Of a stretch of DNA of 5,741 nucleotides, positions 1-5,430 are shown in pieces. Position 1 is the first letter of the stretch. Each line of letters starts with the position of its first letter. The stretch lies in contig SKTL01000186.1 in assembly GCA_007122555.1 (NCBI GenBank), positions 1-5,741 of the forward strand, read 5' to 3'. Origin of the DNA: Thermomicrobiaceae bacterium. Its GTDB lineage: Bacteria > Chloroflexota > Chloroflexia > Thermomicrobiales > Thermomicrobiaceae. The notes beneath the pieces are model-generated. The model had not been told where the DNA came from, searched no databases, and worked only from the letters and a program-made list of their open reading frames with translations. The position numbers were made by a program, and so were the translations under genes.

Positions 1-1975
1 CCAGTCGGGTTCGCTCCGCCAGATTCTCCGTGTCGTACGGAAAGTGGTAGCTGAGGAGCTCGTGACTGGCGACAATTACGCGAATTGGCCGGTAATCAAG
101 CGCTGCCAAAATCTTGTCAGCGAGGGAAAACGCGAGCTTGCTGTCCTCCGGCATACCGAGCGCCCCCAGTGCGATGCCGAGCCCGTAGAAGCCGTCCAGA
201 CAAAAGGAGTGATCTCGTATGCTTTCCGTGCTCCCGATAGATCCGGCGAGCAGGCGCCAGTCGAAGTCGATCCGGCGCTCCGCAGTCGTCGCTGCTTCCT
301 GAAACCTTCCGGTCGTCGCCAGCATAAGCGCGAGCGAGCCGTTCATGGCGTCCAGCGGATCTTTCCGCCATTGCACGTTGTGGGTCCAGCGCTGAACGTC
401 GATGACTTCATCGGGTATCTCGAACATCATGTCCAGCGCATGCTGCATATAACTCAAGCCACGCTGGACTTCCGCGAGATTGACGAGGTTGTTTCCGTGA
501 TTGAAGAGCGCCGTTGCCGCAATCGCGTGTTCTCCGCACGCACTGGCGGTGTCATATGCCGAGCGCAGATATTCATTGGCAAGCTCTGGATCGAAGAACC
601 GCAGGGAACGGGCCATTTTGAGCAGTAAGCCGGCTCGCGTTGATTCGCTTTCCGCTACGTCGTCAAGCGCCTCCAGGGCATCCGTATAACGCGAAAAAGC
701 GTCATACGACGCGCACTGCTGATCCGCGTGCTCCCCAGCCCGGATCAGCCACTCGGCTGCTCGTGGATCTCCAGCCCGTCGAAGATGCCAGGCGACGTTG
801 TCCGGGTGAGGCTGATTCTGTTCGAGGTTAACTTCCGCGATTCTTCGATGGATAGACCTCCGGGTCCCGTAGGGTGTGTTCTCGTACACTGCCTCCCGCA
901 CGAGCGCGTGACGGAAAGAGACCCGTTGTGACGTCTGGTGCAGAGCCAGGAGCCAGGTGTCTGCCGCCTCGTCCAGGGCGATCGCAATCTCTTCGTCGTC
1001 CAGTAGCTGATTCAGCATTGCTATAGGAACCTCGTGTCCGATGACTGAGGCGGTCTGGACGAGCGCGACTGTCGCTTCGTTGACGCGGGCGAGCCTGCCT
1101 TCGACGATTTGCTGAATAAGATCGGGCACCGTCGGTTCATCCAGCGCTTCCAATTTCCAGCTTCCGGATACCTGTCGGAGGCTCCCCTGCAGCTCGAGCT
1201 GCCGCAGGCTCTCCAGAATGAAGAGCGGATTCCCTTCCGCTCGGTGATCGAGATAACTGACCGTTGTTTCCATATCTGACTCAGGTAACGGATAGAGCAA
1301 AGGTATGAGCTGCCGGACTTCGTCCGTACTGAGAGAGCTGGGATTGATGCGTACCGTCTGAGCCTCGCGCACCAGATGGGGCAACAACTCGAAGAGAGCA
1401 TGCTCCCGAGAGATCTCGTCATCTCGAAAGGTGGCGATAAGCAGAATCCGGTGATCCCGGAGCCGGCGCGCCACGAAACGGAGCAGGTCCAGACTGGAAT
1501 CGTCCGACCAGTGCAGATCCTCGAGGACAAGAATGACCGGTTTCTGCGTGGACAAGGAGATGAAAAACTCAAGTATTTGCTGGAACAGGTCCTCCTGTCC
1601 TCGCAGATCAGACAGCGCGGAGGAATCCACCATGAATTCCGGCAGTTCCGGGAAGCCAGCGGGCGGCGTGTAGGTACTCATCAGCTCGTACCAGGGACCA
1701 TATGGAGGCGTGGCGCTGAAATCGAAACAGGCTCCGGTCAGGACAATGGCCGTGTCCGGGTCGAGGCAATCGAGCATGGACCTGACGAGTGACGTCTTGC
1801 CGATGCCTGCCTCGCCACTGACAAGCGCCAGCGATCCGGTTCCGGACCTTGCTCGGACCAGCGCCGAGTGCAGGGCAGATAGCTCACGTTCACGGCCGAT
1901 TAGCAAGGTGCTGAACTCGGGTGAGGCTCCTGATGACTCCAAGCTGCGACGGGCGTGTTGATCCATTGCGGACAT
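1..1975 (-). CDS. LAL/MalT-like LuxR-family ATPase regulator, N-terminal part (3' end outside window)
   Basis: One uninterrupted minus-strand frame runs from ATG at 1975 to the left edge: 658 codons with no stop. An in-frame TGA at 1987-1985 leaves 1975 or the second Met (codon 4, 1966) as the start; no strong Shine-Dalgarno is visible. Residues about 25-200 form a STAND/AAA_16-type ATPase: IGREREL at 26-32, Walker A GEAGIGKT at 54-61, Walker B VILVLEDLHWSD at 147-158, and sensor-like ATFRDDE at 181-187. Residues 354-381 carry the F-R-H-A-L-V-R-E-A-V-Y...R..H..IAE signature that follows the ATPase in this family. From about residue 395 the sequence is helical and TPR-like (AEWLIRAGEHA, then DAFSRYTDALEAL). 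Such proteins are usually 850-1100 residues and end in a LuxR helix-turn-helix; that end is not in view, so a different output domain is possible. The family couples ATP and ligand binding to transcription activation. Its inducer and targets cannot be read here. There is no N-terminal cyclase or kinase domain. Confidence 0.88.
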   Translation of the reverse strand, partial: MSAMDQHARRSLESSGASPEFSTLLIGRERELSALHSALVRARSGTGSLALVSGEAGIGKTSLVRSMLDCLDPDTAIVLTGACFDFSATPPYGPWYELMSTYTPPAGFPELPEFMVDSSALSDLRGQEDLFQQILEFFISLSTQKPVILVLEDLHWSDDSSLDLLRFVARRLRDHRILLIATFRDDEISREHALFELLPHLVREAQTVRINPSSLSTDEVRQLIPLLYPLPESDMETTVSYLDHRAEGNPLFILESLRQLELQGSLRQVSGSWKLEALDEPTVPDLIQQIVEGRLARVNEATVALVQTASVIGHEVPIAMLNQLLDDEEIAIALDEAADTWLLALHQTSQRVSFRHALVREAVYENTPYGTRRSIHRRIAEVNLEQNQPHPDNVAWHLRRAGDPRAAEWLIRAGEHADQQCASYDAFSRYTDALEALDDVAESESTRAGLLLKMARSLRFFDPELANEYLRSAYDTASACGEHAIAATALFNHGNNLVNLAEVQRGLSYMQHALDMMFEIPDEVIDVQRWTHNVQWRKDPLDAMNGSLALMLATTGRFQEAATTAERRIDFDWRLLAGSIGSTESIRDHSFCLDGFYGLGIALGALGMPEDSKLAFSLADKILAALDYRPIRVIVASHELLSYHFPYDTENLAERTRL

Positions 1976-2011
1976 GATGTCTGCTCACGTTAGAACCGAT
2001 CAACTGTTGTA

Positions 2012-2046
2012 CGTGCGAATGAACTACTATTTTACCATTCGTGCGA
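2012..2046. repeat. Paired direct and inverted repeats around the regulator's -10 element (possible operator)
   Basis: The 7-base word CGTGCGA occurs at 2012-2018 and again at 2040-2046, 28 bases apart. Interleaved with it, CGAATG (2016-2021) and CATTCG (2036-2041) form a 6-base inverted repeat with a 14-base spacer. A further CCATTCG lies at 2092-2098, matching 2035-2041. The pair brackets the candidate -10 box (2029-2034), where an operator or autoregulatory site would lie. The words are short, so chance cannot be excluded. Confidence 0.35.
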
Positions 2047-2058
2047 TTACGCTGGGAA
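2029..2058 (-). promoter_or_regulatory. Candidate sigma-70-like promoter of the regulator gene
   Basis: Reading the minus strand, TTCCCA (2058-2053; 4 of 6 matches to TTGACA) is followed after 18 bases by TAAAAT (2034-2029; 5 of 6 matches to TATAAT). This would start transcription near 2022 and give a leader of roughly 47 bases before the ATG at 1975. It is the most AT-rich stretch of the intergenic region. The call rests on sequence resemblance only. Confidence 0.4.
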
Positions 2059-2199
2059 GCGGATATGATGGATGAAATGATCGTGACGTCTCCATTCGCT
2101 CTGGACGTTGGATCAGCAAGCGGGGCAGATGGTTGCCCGGATTCATGTGTCCTTACCCGTCCCGCCTGGCCTTGCTCGTCCCGGACAGGTCAGCTGGAC

Positions 2200-2205
2200 T
2201 ATACT
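2200..2205 (+). promoter_or_regulatory. Weak candidate -10 box for the HAD gene
   Basis: TATACT matches 5 of 6 positions of the -10 consensus and lies upstream of the HAD gene on the correct strand. The best -35-like word, TTGCTC at 2172-2177, is 22 bases away, which is too far, and there is no extended -10 TG. The leader would be about 87 bases. Low confidence. Confidence 0.2.
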
Positions 2206-2286
2206 GACTGGTAAATCGCATCCCGCCCATCAGAGCTGTGGTCGGGGTTGTTGACGAGACATCGAGTGCTTTTCGATCTACTGCCT

Positions 2287-2292
2287 GAGGTG
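2287..2292 (+). promoter_or_regulatory. Shine-Dalgarno that fixes the TTG start of the HAD gene
   Basis: GAGGTG is a six-base match to the anti-Shine-Dalgarno complement AGGAGGTGA. It lies six bases before the TTG at 2299. The farther upstream in-frame candidates (TTG 2248, TTG 2251, GTG 2266) have no comparable site, so 2299 is preferred. Confidence 0.65.
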
Positions 2293-2298
2293 GGAATT

Positions 2299-3003
2299 TT
2301 GACAGCCGAGACTCAACTCACTGATTCGCGCTGCCCGAGGCTCGTCCTCTTCGACCTTGATGACACGCTGTGTGATCACGACGGTTCGCTCCGCGTGCGC
2401 TTGAAAGCGTCGTTCGCAGCCGCGTTTGACGGCAGCCCGCCAGCGCATATCGACCAGATCGTCGAGGAGTCGATCGAGCGTTCCGTGTTCGGAACCGATC
2501 ATTTCGCTGAGGTGCTCGCGCCGCACGGCGTCGATGATCCATCACAAATCCAGGCGGCGGCCGACATTTATGTCGCTGACCGGTTTCGTGGGTTGAAGCT
2601 GTTCCCGGAAGCAATCGATGTTGTCGAGGCGGTTCGAACGCAGGCCGGCATCGGGATGATCACCAACGGACCGAGCGACATCCAGCGACAGAAGATCGAC
2701 TTGCTCGGCATCGGTCCGCTCTTTCCGTTCATCCTCGTCTCGGAAGAGCTGGATATCTGGAAGCCTGATCCACGAATCTTCCAGCGAGCGATGGAGCTGG
2801 GCGAGGCCTCGCCCGAAGAAACCGTCTATATCGGCGACAACCCCGGTCACGATGTCGCCGGGGCGAAAGCGGCCGGGATAACCAGCGTCTGGGTTAACCG
2901 GTCCGCGACAGACTGGCCGGGCGGCGATCCGCCTGACTATCAGGTTCGGGACCTGCGTCAACTTTTCGATATTCTGTCACTGGAGCCGGTGCGTCGCTTC
3001 TAG
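2299..3003 (+). CDS. HAD-superfamily (subfamily IA) phosphatase
   Basis: A 234-residue protein with all four haloacid dehalogenase motifs. Motif I is FDLDDTL with nucleophile Asp19 and acid/base Asp21. Motif II is ITNG with Thr122. Motif III is KPDP with Lys155. Motif IV is GDNPGHD with metal ligands Asp180 and Asp185. The roughly 100 residues between motifs I and II form a C1-type helical cap, and the length is normal for the family. The ITNGPSDIQRQKIDLLGI stretch resembles YjjG- and NanP-like phosphatases, so a small phosphorylated metabolite such as a nucleotide or sugar phosphate is a reasonable guess, but the substrate cannot be read from the motifs. The enzyme should be soluble, cytoplasmic and Mg2+-dependent. 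The frame stays open back to TTG 2248 (251 residues), but the TTG at 2299 has the strong ribosome binding site and places motif I at the usual distance from the N-terminus. It is divergent from the ATPase regulator and 102 bases ahead of the deacetylase gene. Confidence 0.9.
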   Translation: MTAETQLTDSRCPRLVLFDLDDTLCDHDGSLRVRLKASFAAAFDGSPPAHIDQIVEESIERSVFGTDHFAEVLAPHGVDDPSQIQAAADIYVADRFRGLKLFPEAIDVVEAVRTQAGIGMITNGPSDIQRQKIDLLGIGPLFPFILVSEELDIWKPDPRIFQRAMELGEASPEETVYIGDNPGHDVAGAKAAGITSVWVNRSATDWPGGDPPDYQVRDLRQLFDILSLEPVRRF

Positions 3004-3031
3004 TGCCATTCCCGGGAACAATCGATACAAT
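3003..3031 (+). promoter_or_regulatory. Candidate promoter of the deacetylase gene
   Basis: GTGCCA (3003-3008; 4 of 6 matches to TTGACA) and TACAAT (3026-3031; 5 of 6 matches to TATAAT) are separated by exactly 17 bases. Transcription would start near 3037-3039, about 68 bases before the deacetylase ATG and right at the hairpin that follows. Its -35 box overlaps the end of the HAD stop codon. Prediction by resemblance only. Confidence 0.35.
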
Positions 3032-3035
3032 TCTC

Positions 3036-3059
3036 GAGCGTCTCCACGTCGGAACGCTC
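3036..3059 (+). other. Stem-loop between the HAD and deacetylase genes
   Basis: GAGCGT (3036-3041) pairs with ACGCTC (3054-3059). TCC (3043-3045) pairs with GGA (3051-3053), with C3042 bulged and a five-base loop at 3046-3050. This gives nine base pairs. No T-run follows, so it is a poor intrinsic terminator. If the promoter just upstream is real, the hairpin would form the extreme 5' end of the deacetylase mRNA, where stem-loops often protect transcripts. Alternatively it is a 3' end structure of the HAD transcript. Confidence 0.45.
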
Positions 3060-3105
3060 AACGACATACTAGTTGGCTCCTGCACCACGGAAAGCGACGA
3101 ACTGA

Positions 3106-4335
3106 ATGAGCCCACTGCGACCAGCCGGGATGATCGTGGCGCTGATGATTCTGATCGGCGTCTTCGTCATCTCGATCGGCATTTTCGCGTCACGATCGAT
3201 CGACGACGATAGCGATCCATCGGGCACGCCTGACATCGCGACTTCAAGCAACGCCGGAACTGGTGATGCGACGCCGGAAGATTCGACTGATCCCGAGCAG
3301 CCTTCGGAACCGCTATCAGATGATGATGGCGCGGTTGAACCAGAGGCAACCAATGCCGTGACGATCGAAGCCCCCGAAGTTCAGCAGGAACCGCTGAACG
3401 AGGAAGAGCTTCAGGAATACCAGCCGAACGAGCTCGGGCAGATCATGGTGCTGATGTACCACCGGATCGAGGCGCAGGATAATCCGGATGACGTCTGGAC
3501 CCGCACACCCGATCAGTTTCGGGGCGATCTGCAGTGGCTCTACGAGAACGACTTCTACATCATCCCGATTCGCGACTACATCCGGAATGAGATCAGCGCG
3601 CCGGCGGGCAAACGCCCGGTCGTCCTGACGTTTGACGATGGAACCGTCGGGCAATTCCGGATGATCGAACAGGATGATGGTTCAGTTATCATCGACCCTG
3701 ACTCCGCGGTCGGAATACTCGAAGAGTTCGATGCGCAGTATGACGACTTCGTCGCCGGCGGCCTGTTTTCGATCCTGCCGCTCGCGCCGTTCGCCTGGCC
3801 GGACGCTGAAGATCAACGACAGTACGCCAGTGACAAGCTGCAGTTCCTGATCGATAACGGGTACGAGCTTGGTAATCACACGGTCGGTCACGTCAATATG
3901 GGTGAGATACCGGACGAAGAGATCAAGTCCGAGCTCGCCCGCGCCGAACGGTTGATTACTGATTATGCTCCGGAGGCCGACATCTCTGTGCTTGCTGTCC
4001 CGTTCGGGGTTTATCCCGCAGGCGGAGACACATCGATCTTCCGAGGATGGGAGTACGAAGGCGAGCAGTACGAGCTGGAAGGGGCCCTGATGGTCGGCGC
4101 CGAGCCTGCTCCATCACCTGTGCACGTAGATTTCGATCCAATGTGGATACCCAGAATCAACGCAGATGATGAACAGCTGGGTCGATGGTTCAGTTTCGTT
4201 GAGGAAAACCCCGGTATAATGTACGTTAGCGATGGGAATCCAGATACGGTTACGATTCCCGAGAATGTTCATTCCTGGCTGGTTGATACACTCGATGAGG
4301 ACAAAGCCGACGGGAAGACGCTCATTCGCTATTAG
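3106..4335 (+). CDS. Membrane-anchored polysaccharide deacetylase (CE4/NodB-like, variant)
   Basis: A 409-residue protein. An in-frame TGA directly before the ATG (3103-3105) rules out a longer start; the ribosome binding site is weak. Residues 1-8 carry an Arg and 9-28 form one transmembrane segment (IVALMILIGVFVISIGIFA), with no lipobox cysteine. Residues 29-105 are a disordered-looking linker rich in Asp, Glu, Ser, Thr and Pro. The catalytic domain begins near 112 with IMVLMYHRI. Motif 1 is TFDDG at 175-179 (Asp177 as likely base, Asp178 as metal ligand). Motif 2 is HTVGH at 258-262 (His258 and His262 as metal ligands). PFGVYP at 299-304 is in place of motif 3. The expected role is metal-dependent N- or O-deacetylation of a cell-surface glycan on the outer face of the membrane. 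Two oddities: about 79 residues lie between motifs 1 and 2 where about 50 is usual, and Ala297 sits where motif 3 normally has Arg. MWIPRI (346-351) and YVSDGNP (373-379) recall a variant group I remember from Chloroflexota and Deinococcus-Thermus. It ends 36 bases before ispH, so co-transcription is likely. Confidence 0.85.
   Translation: MSPLRPAGMIVALMILIGVFVISIGIFASRSIDDDSDPSGTPDIATSSNAGTGDATPEDSTDPEQPSEPLSDDDGAVEPEATNAVTIEAPEVQQEPLNEEELQEYQPNELGQIMVLMYHRIEAQDNPDDVWTRTPDQFRGDLQWLYENDFYIIPIRDYIRNEISAPAGKRPVVLTFDDGTVGQFRMIEQDDGSVIIDPDSAVGILEEFDAQYDDFVAGGLFSILPLAPFAWPDAEDQRQYASDKLQFLIDNGYELGNHTVGHVNMGEIPDEEIKSELARAERLITDYAPEADISVLAVPFGVYPAGGDTSIFRGWEYEGEQYELEGALMVGAEPAPSPVHVDFDPMWIPRINADDEQLGRWFSFVEENPGIMYVSDGNPDTVTIPENVHSWLVDTLDEDKADGKTLIRY
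4215..4220 (+). promoter_or_regulatory. Perfect TATAAT inside the deacetylase gene, possible internal ispH promoter
   Basis: A consensus -10 hexamer lies 152 bases upstream of the ispH start on the same strand, inside codons for Gly370-Ile371-Met372, and uses the ATA isoleucine codon. No good -35 is found: AGTTTC at 4192-4197 has the right 17-base spacing but matches poorly, and TG is absent before the box. It may be coincidence. Confidence 0.22.
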
Positions 4336-4358
4336 TACAGAACTCATGCGCCCGAATT

Positions 4359-4363
4359 GGAGG
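4359..4363 (+). promoter_or_regulatory. ispH: Shine-Dalgarno that fixes the TTG start of ispH
   Basis: GGAGG lies eight bases before the TTG at 4372. The alternative in-frame TTG at 4357 would overlap this site and has no purine-rich site of its own, so 4372 is the supported start. Confidence 0.75.
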
Positions 4364-4371
4364 CGATTGGC

Positions 4372-5334
4372 TTGTCGATAGACACACGACGCATCATCAT
4401 GGCGGACGAGCTGGGATACTGCTGGGGAGTCCGCCGGGCCCTGGACATTATTGAAAAAGCTGGCAAGCCGGAAGACCCGGTGGCGACGGTCGGCGACGTG
4501 ATTCACAATCCGCAAGTCGTGGATCGACTCCGATCACAGGGGGTTCAGACGGCGGAAACGGTTGAGGAAGCCGCCACGCGCGGATTCAAGCGGGTAGCGA
4601 TAACGGCCCACGGAGCCGGACCGGAGCGAGCTGACGAGGCGAAAGCCCGCGGCATGGAGCTCATCGACACAACCTGCCCGCTTGTGACAAAGGTCCAGCG
4701 GTTGGCGCAGAAACTGGTCAAGCAGGGCTACTTTATTGTCGTCTACGGCGATCATTTCCATCCCGAAGTTCGCGGCATTATCAGCTGGTCTGGTACGACA
4801 CGCGCCGTCGCGGCGAAGAAGATCGCGGATTTGCCCTGGAACGCGCAGCGAGGCGCTTCTGGCGAGGACGTTGAAGCACCGCCGCGCAAAGTCGCCGTTA
4901 TGAGCCAGACAACCAAGATGGTCGAGGAGTTTCTTGGCTTCACCCGCGAGCTGACCGATATGGTTGCCCGCGAGGGCGGCGAGATCCGGATCTGCAACAC
5001 CATCTGCGAGCCGACCTATGAGCGCCAGAACGCGCTTAAGCGACTGGCCAGCCAGGTTGACCTCATTCTGGCGATCGGCGGCAAGAAGAGCTCGAACACC
5101 GCCCGGCTGGCCGAAGTCGGTCGAGCCTTTGGCGTAGAGAGCTATCACGTTGAAAGCAGTGAAGAGATTGATCCGTCCTGGCTCGAATCGGCCGAGAATG
5201 TCGGCGTCACCGCCGGCGCCTCAACGCCGGACGATGTCATCGAGGAGATCATCGAGCGGTTGACCTCATTCGGTTTCGAGCCGCCCGCAAACGGAATGAA
5301 GCCGGTCAATCTCGAGGAAGTTCCCAGTTATTAG
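4372..5334 (+). CDS. ispH: 4-hydroxy-3-methylbut-2-enyl diphosphate reductase (IspH/LytB)
   Basis: A 320-residue protein, close to the 316 of E. coli IspH. It catalyses the last step of the MEP pathway, the reductive dehydroxylation of HMBPP to IPP and DMAPP, using a [4Fe-4S] cluster in the cytoplasm. The three cluster cysteines are present: Cys17 (GYCWGVRRA), Cys102 (DTTCPLV) and Cys212 (NTICEPT). The substrate pocket residues are also present: His45 (IHNPQVV), His80 (AHGAG), His130 and Glu132 (HFHPEVRG), the SQTT motif at 178-181, SSNT at 240-243, and Ser284 in GASTP. All catalytic positions are intact, so the enzyme should be active. The connector between HPEVRG and SQTT (about 153-172) is charged and variable. 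The first 16 residues follow TTG 4372, preferred over TTG 4357 because of its Shine-Dalgarno. The gene starts 36 bases after the deacetylase gene, suggesting an operon, and is followed by a strong hairpin. Confidence 0.97.
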   Translation: MSIDTRRIIMADELGYCWGVRRALDIIEKAGKPEDPVATVGDVIHNPQVVDRLRSQGVQTAETVEEAATRGFKRVAITAHGAGPERADEAKARGMELIDTTCPLVTKVQRLAQKLVKQGYFIVVYGDHFHPEVRGIISWSGTTRAVAAKKIADLPWNAQRGASGEDVEAPPRKVAVMSQTTKMVEEFLGFTRELTDMVAREGGEIRICNTICEPTYERQNALKRLASQVDLILAIGGKKSSNTARLAEVGRAFGVESYHVESSEEIDPSWLESAENVGVTAGASTPDDVIEEIIERLTSFGFEPPANGMKPVNLEEVPSY

Positions 5335-5377
5335 CTTCGGCGGACATTGTCGGCTAACGATCAATTCGTAGAGTTGG

Positions 5378-5402
5378 CGGGGCGGTTGTTGCAACCGCCC
5401 CG
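5378..5402 (+). terminator. GC-rich terminator-like hairpin after ispH
   Basis: A perfect 11-base-pair stem, CGGGGCGGTTG (5378-5388) and CAACCGCCCCG (5392-5402), encloses a three-base loop TTG. It begins 43 bases after the ispH stop. The stem is very stable, but only TTGGT follows instead of a U-tract, so termination may be inefficient, factor-assisted, or the hairpin may mainly protect the 3' end. A leaky terminator would allow read-through into the PAP2-like gene. Confidence 0.6.
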
Positions 5403-5430
5403 TTGGTATGACACACGATTCGGTGATTCG

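Larger units (their letters stand above)
1976..2298. other. Divergent intergenic region between the regulator and the HAD gene
   Basis: About 320 bases without a convincing gene separate two divergent genes, so promoters for both must lie here. The regulator side holds a candidate promoter and repeats (listed separately). The HAD side holds a lone TATACT at 2200-2205 flanked by GTCAG (2189-2193) and CTGAC (2204-2208). CGTCCCG occurs twice (2158-2164, 2177-2183), and a 5-bp hairpin GGGCA/TGCCC lies at 2123-2138. A 49-codon plus-strand frame (2065-2214, starting MMDEM) is the only small ORF of note. It has a weak GGGAAG five bases upstream, but its third-position GC is only about 55 percent and it matches nothing I know, so I do not call it a gene. 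No tRNA-like fold is apparent. Confidence 0.6.

Noticed and set aside
44..628. A 194-codon plus-strand open frame
   Set aside because: It lies antisense to the TPR-like part of the regulator, whose minus-strand frame is continuous and carries recognisable motifs. The translated plus strand shows no family resemblance.
1021..1572. A 183-codon minus-strand open frame
   Set aside because: It is in a different frame from the ATPase regulator, which covers the same bases with Walker B and sensor motifs. Its own translation is Ser/Arg-rich and low in information.
1376..1792. A 138-codon plus-strand open frame
   Set aside because: It is antisense to the Walker B region of the regulator; a mirror of a GC-rich coding sequence.
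2248..2298. N-terminal extension of the HAD protein to TTG 2248
   Set aside because: The strong Shine-Dalgarno at 2287-2292 lies inside this extension and points to TTG 2299. The extra 17 residues match nothing in the family.
3003..3212. A GTG-started frame overlapping the HAD stop codon (69 codons)
   Set aside because: It runs out of frame into the well-supported deacetylase gene, has no ribosome binding site, and its second half turns into Asp/Arg-rich shadow sequence.
4534..5148. A 204-codon minus-strand open frame
   Set aside because: It is fully antisense to ispH, whose catalytic residues are all intact. Long antisense frames are expected opposite GC-rich genes.
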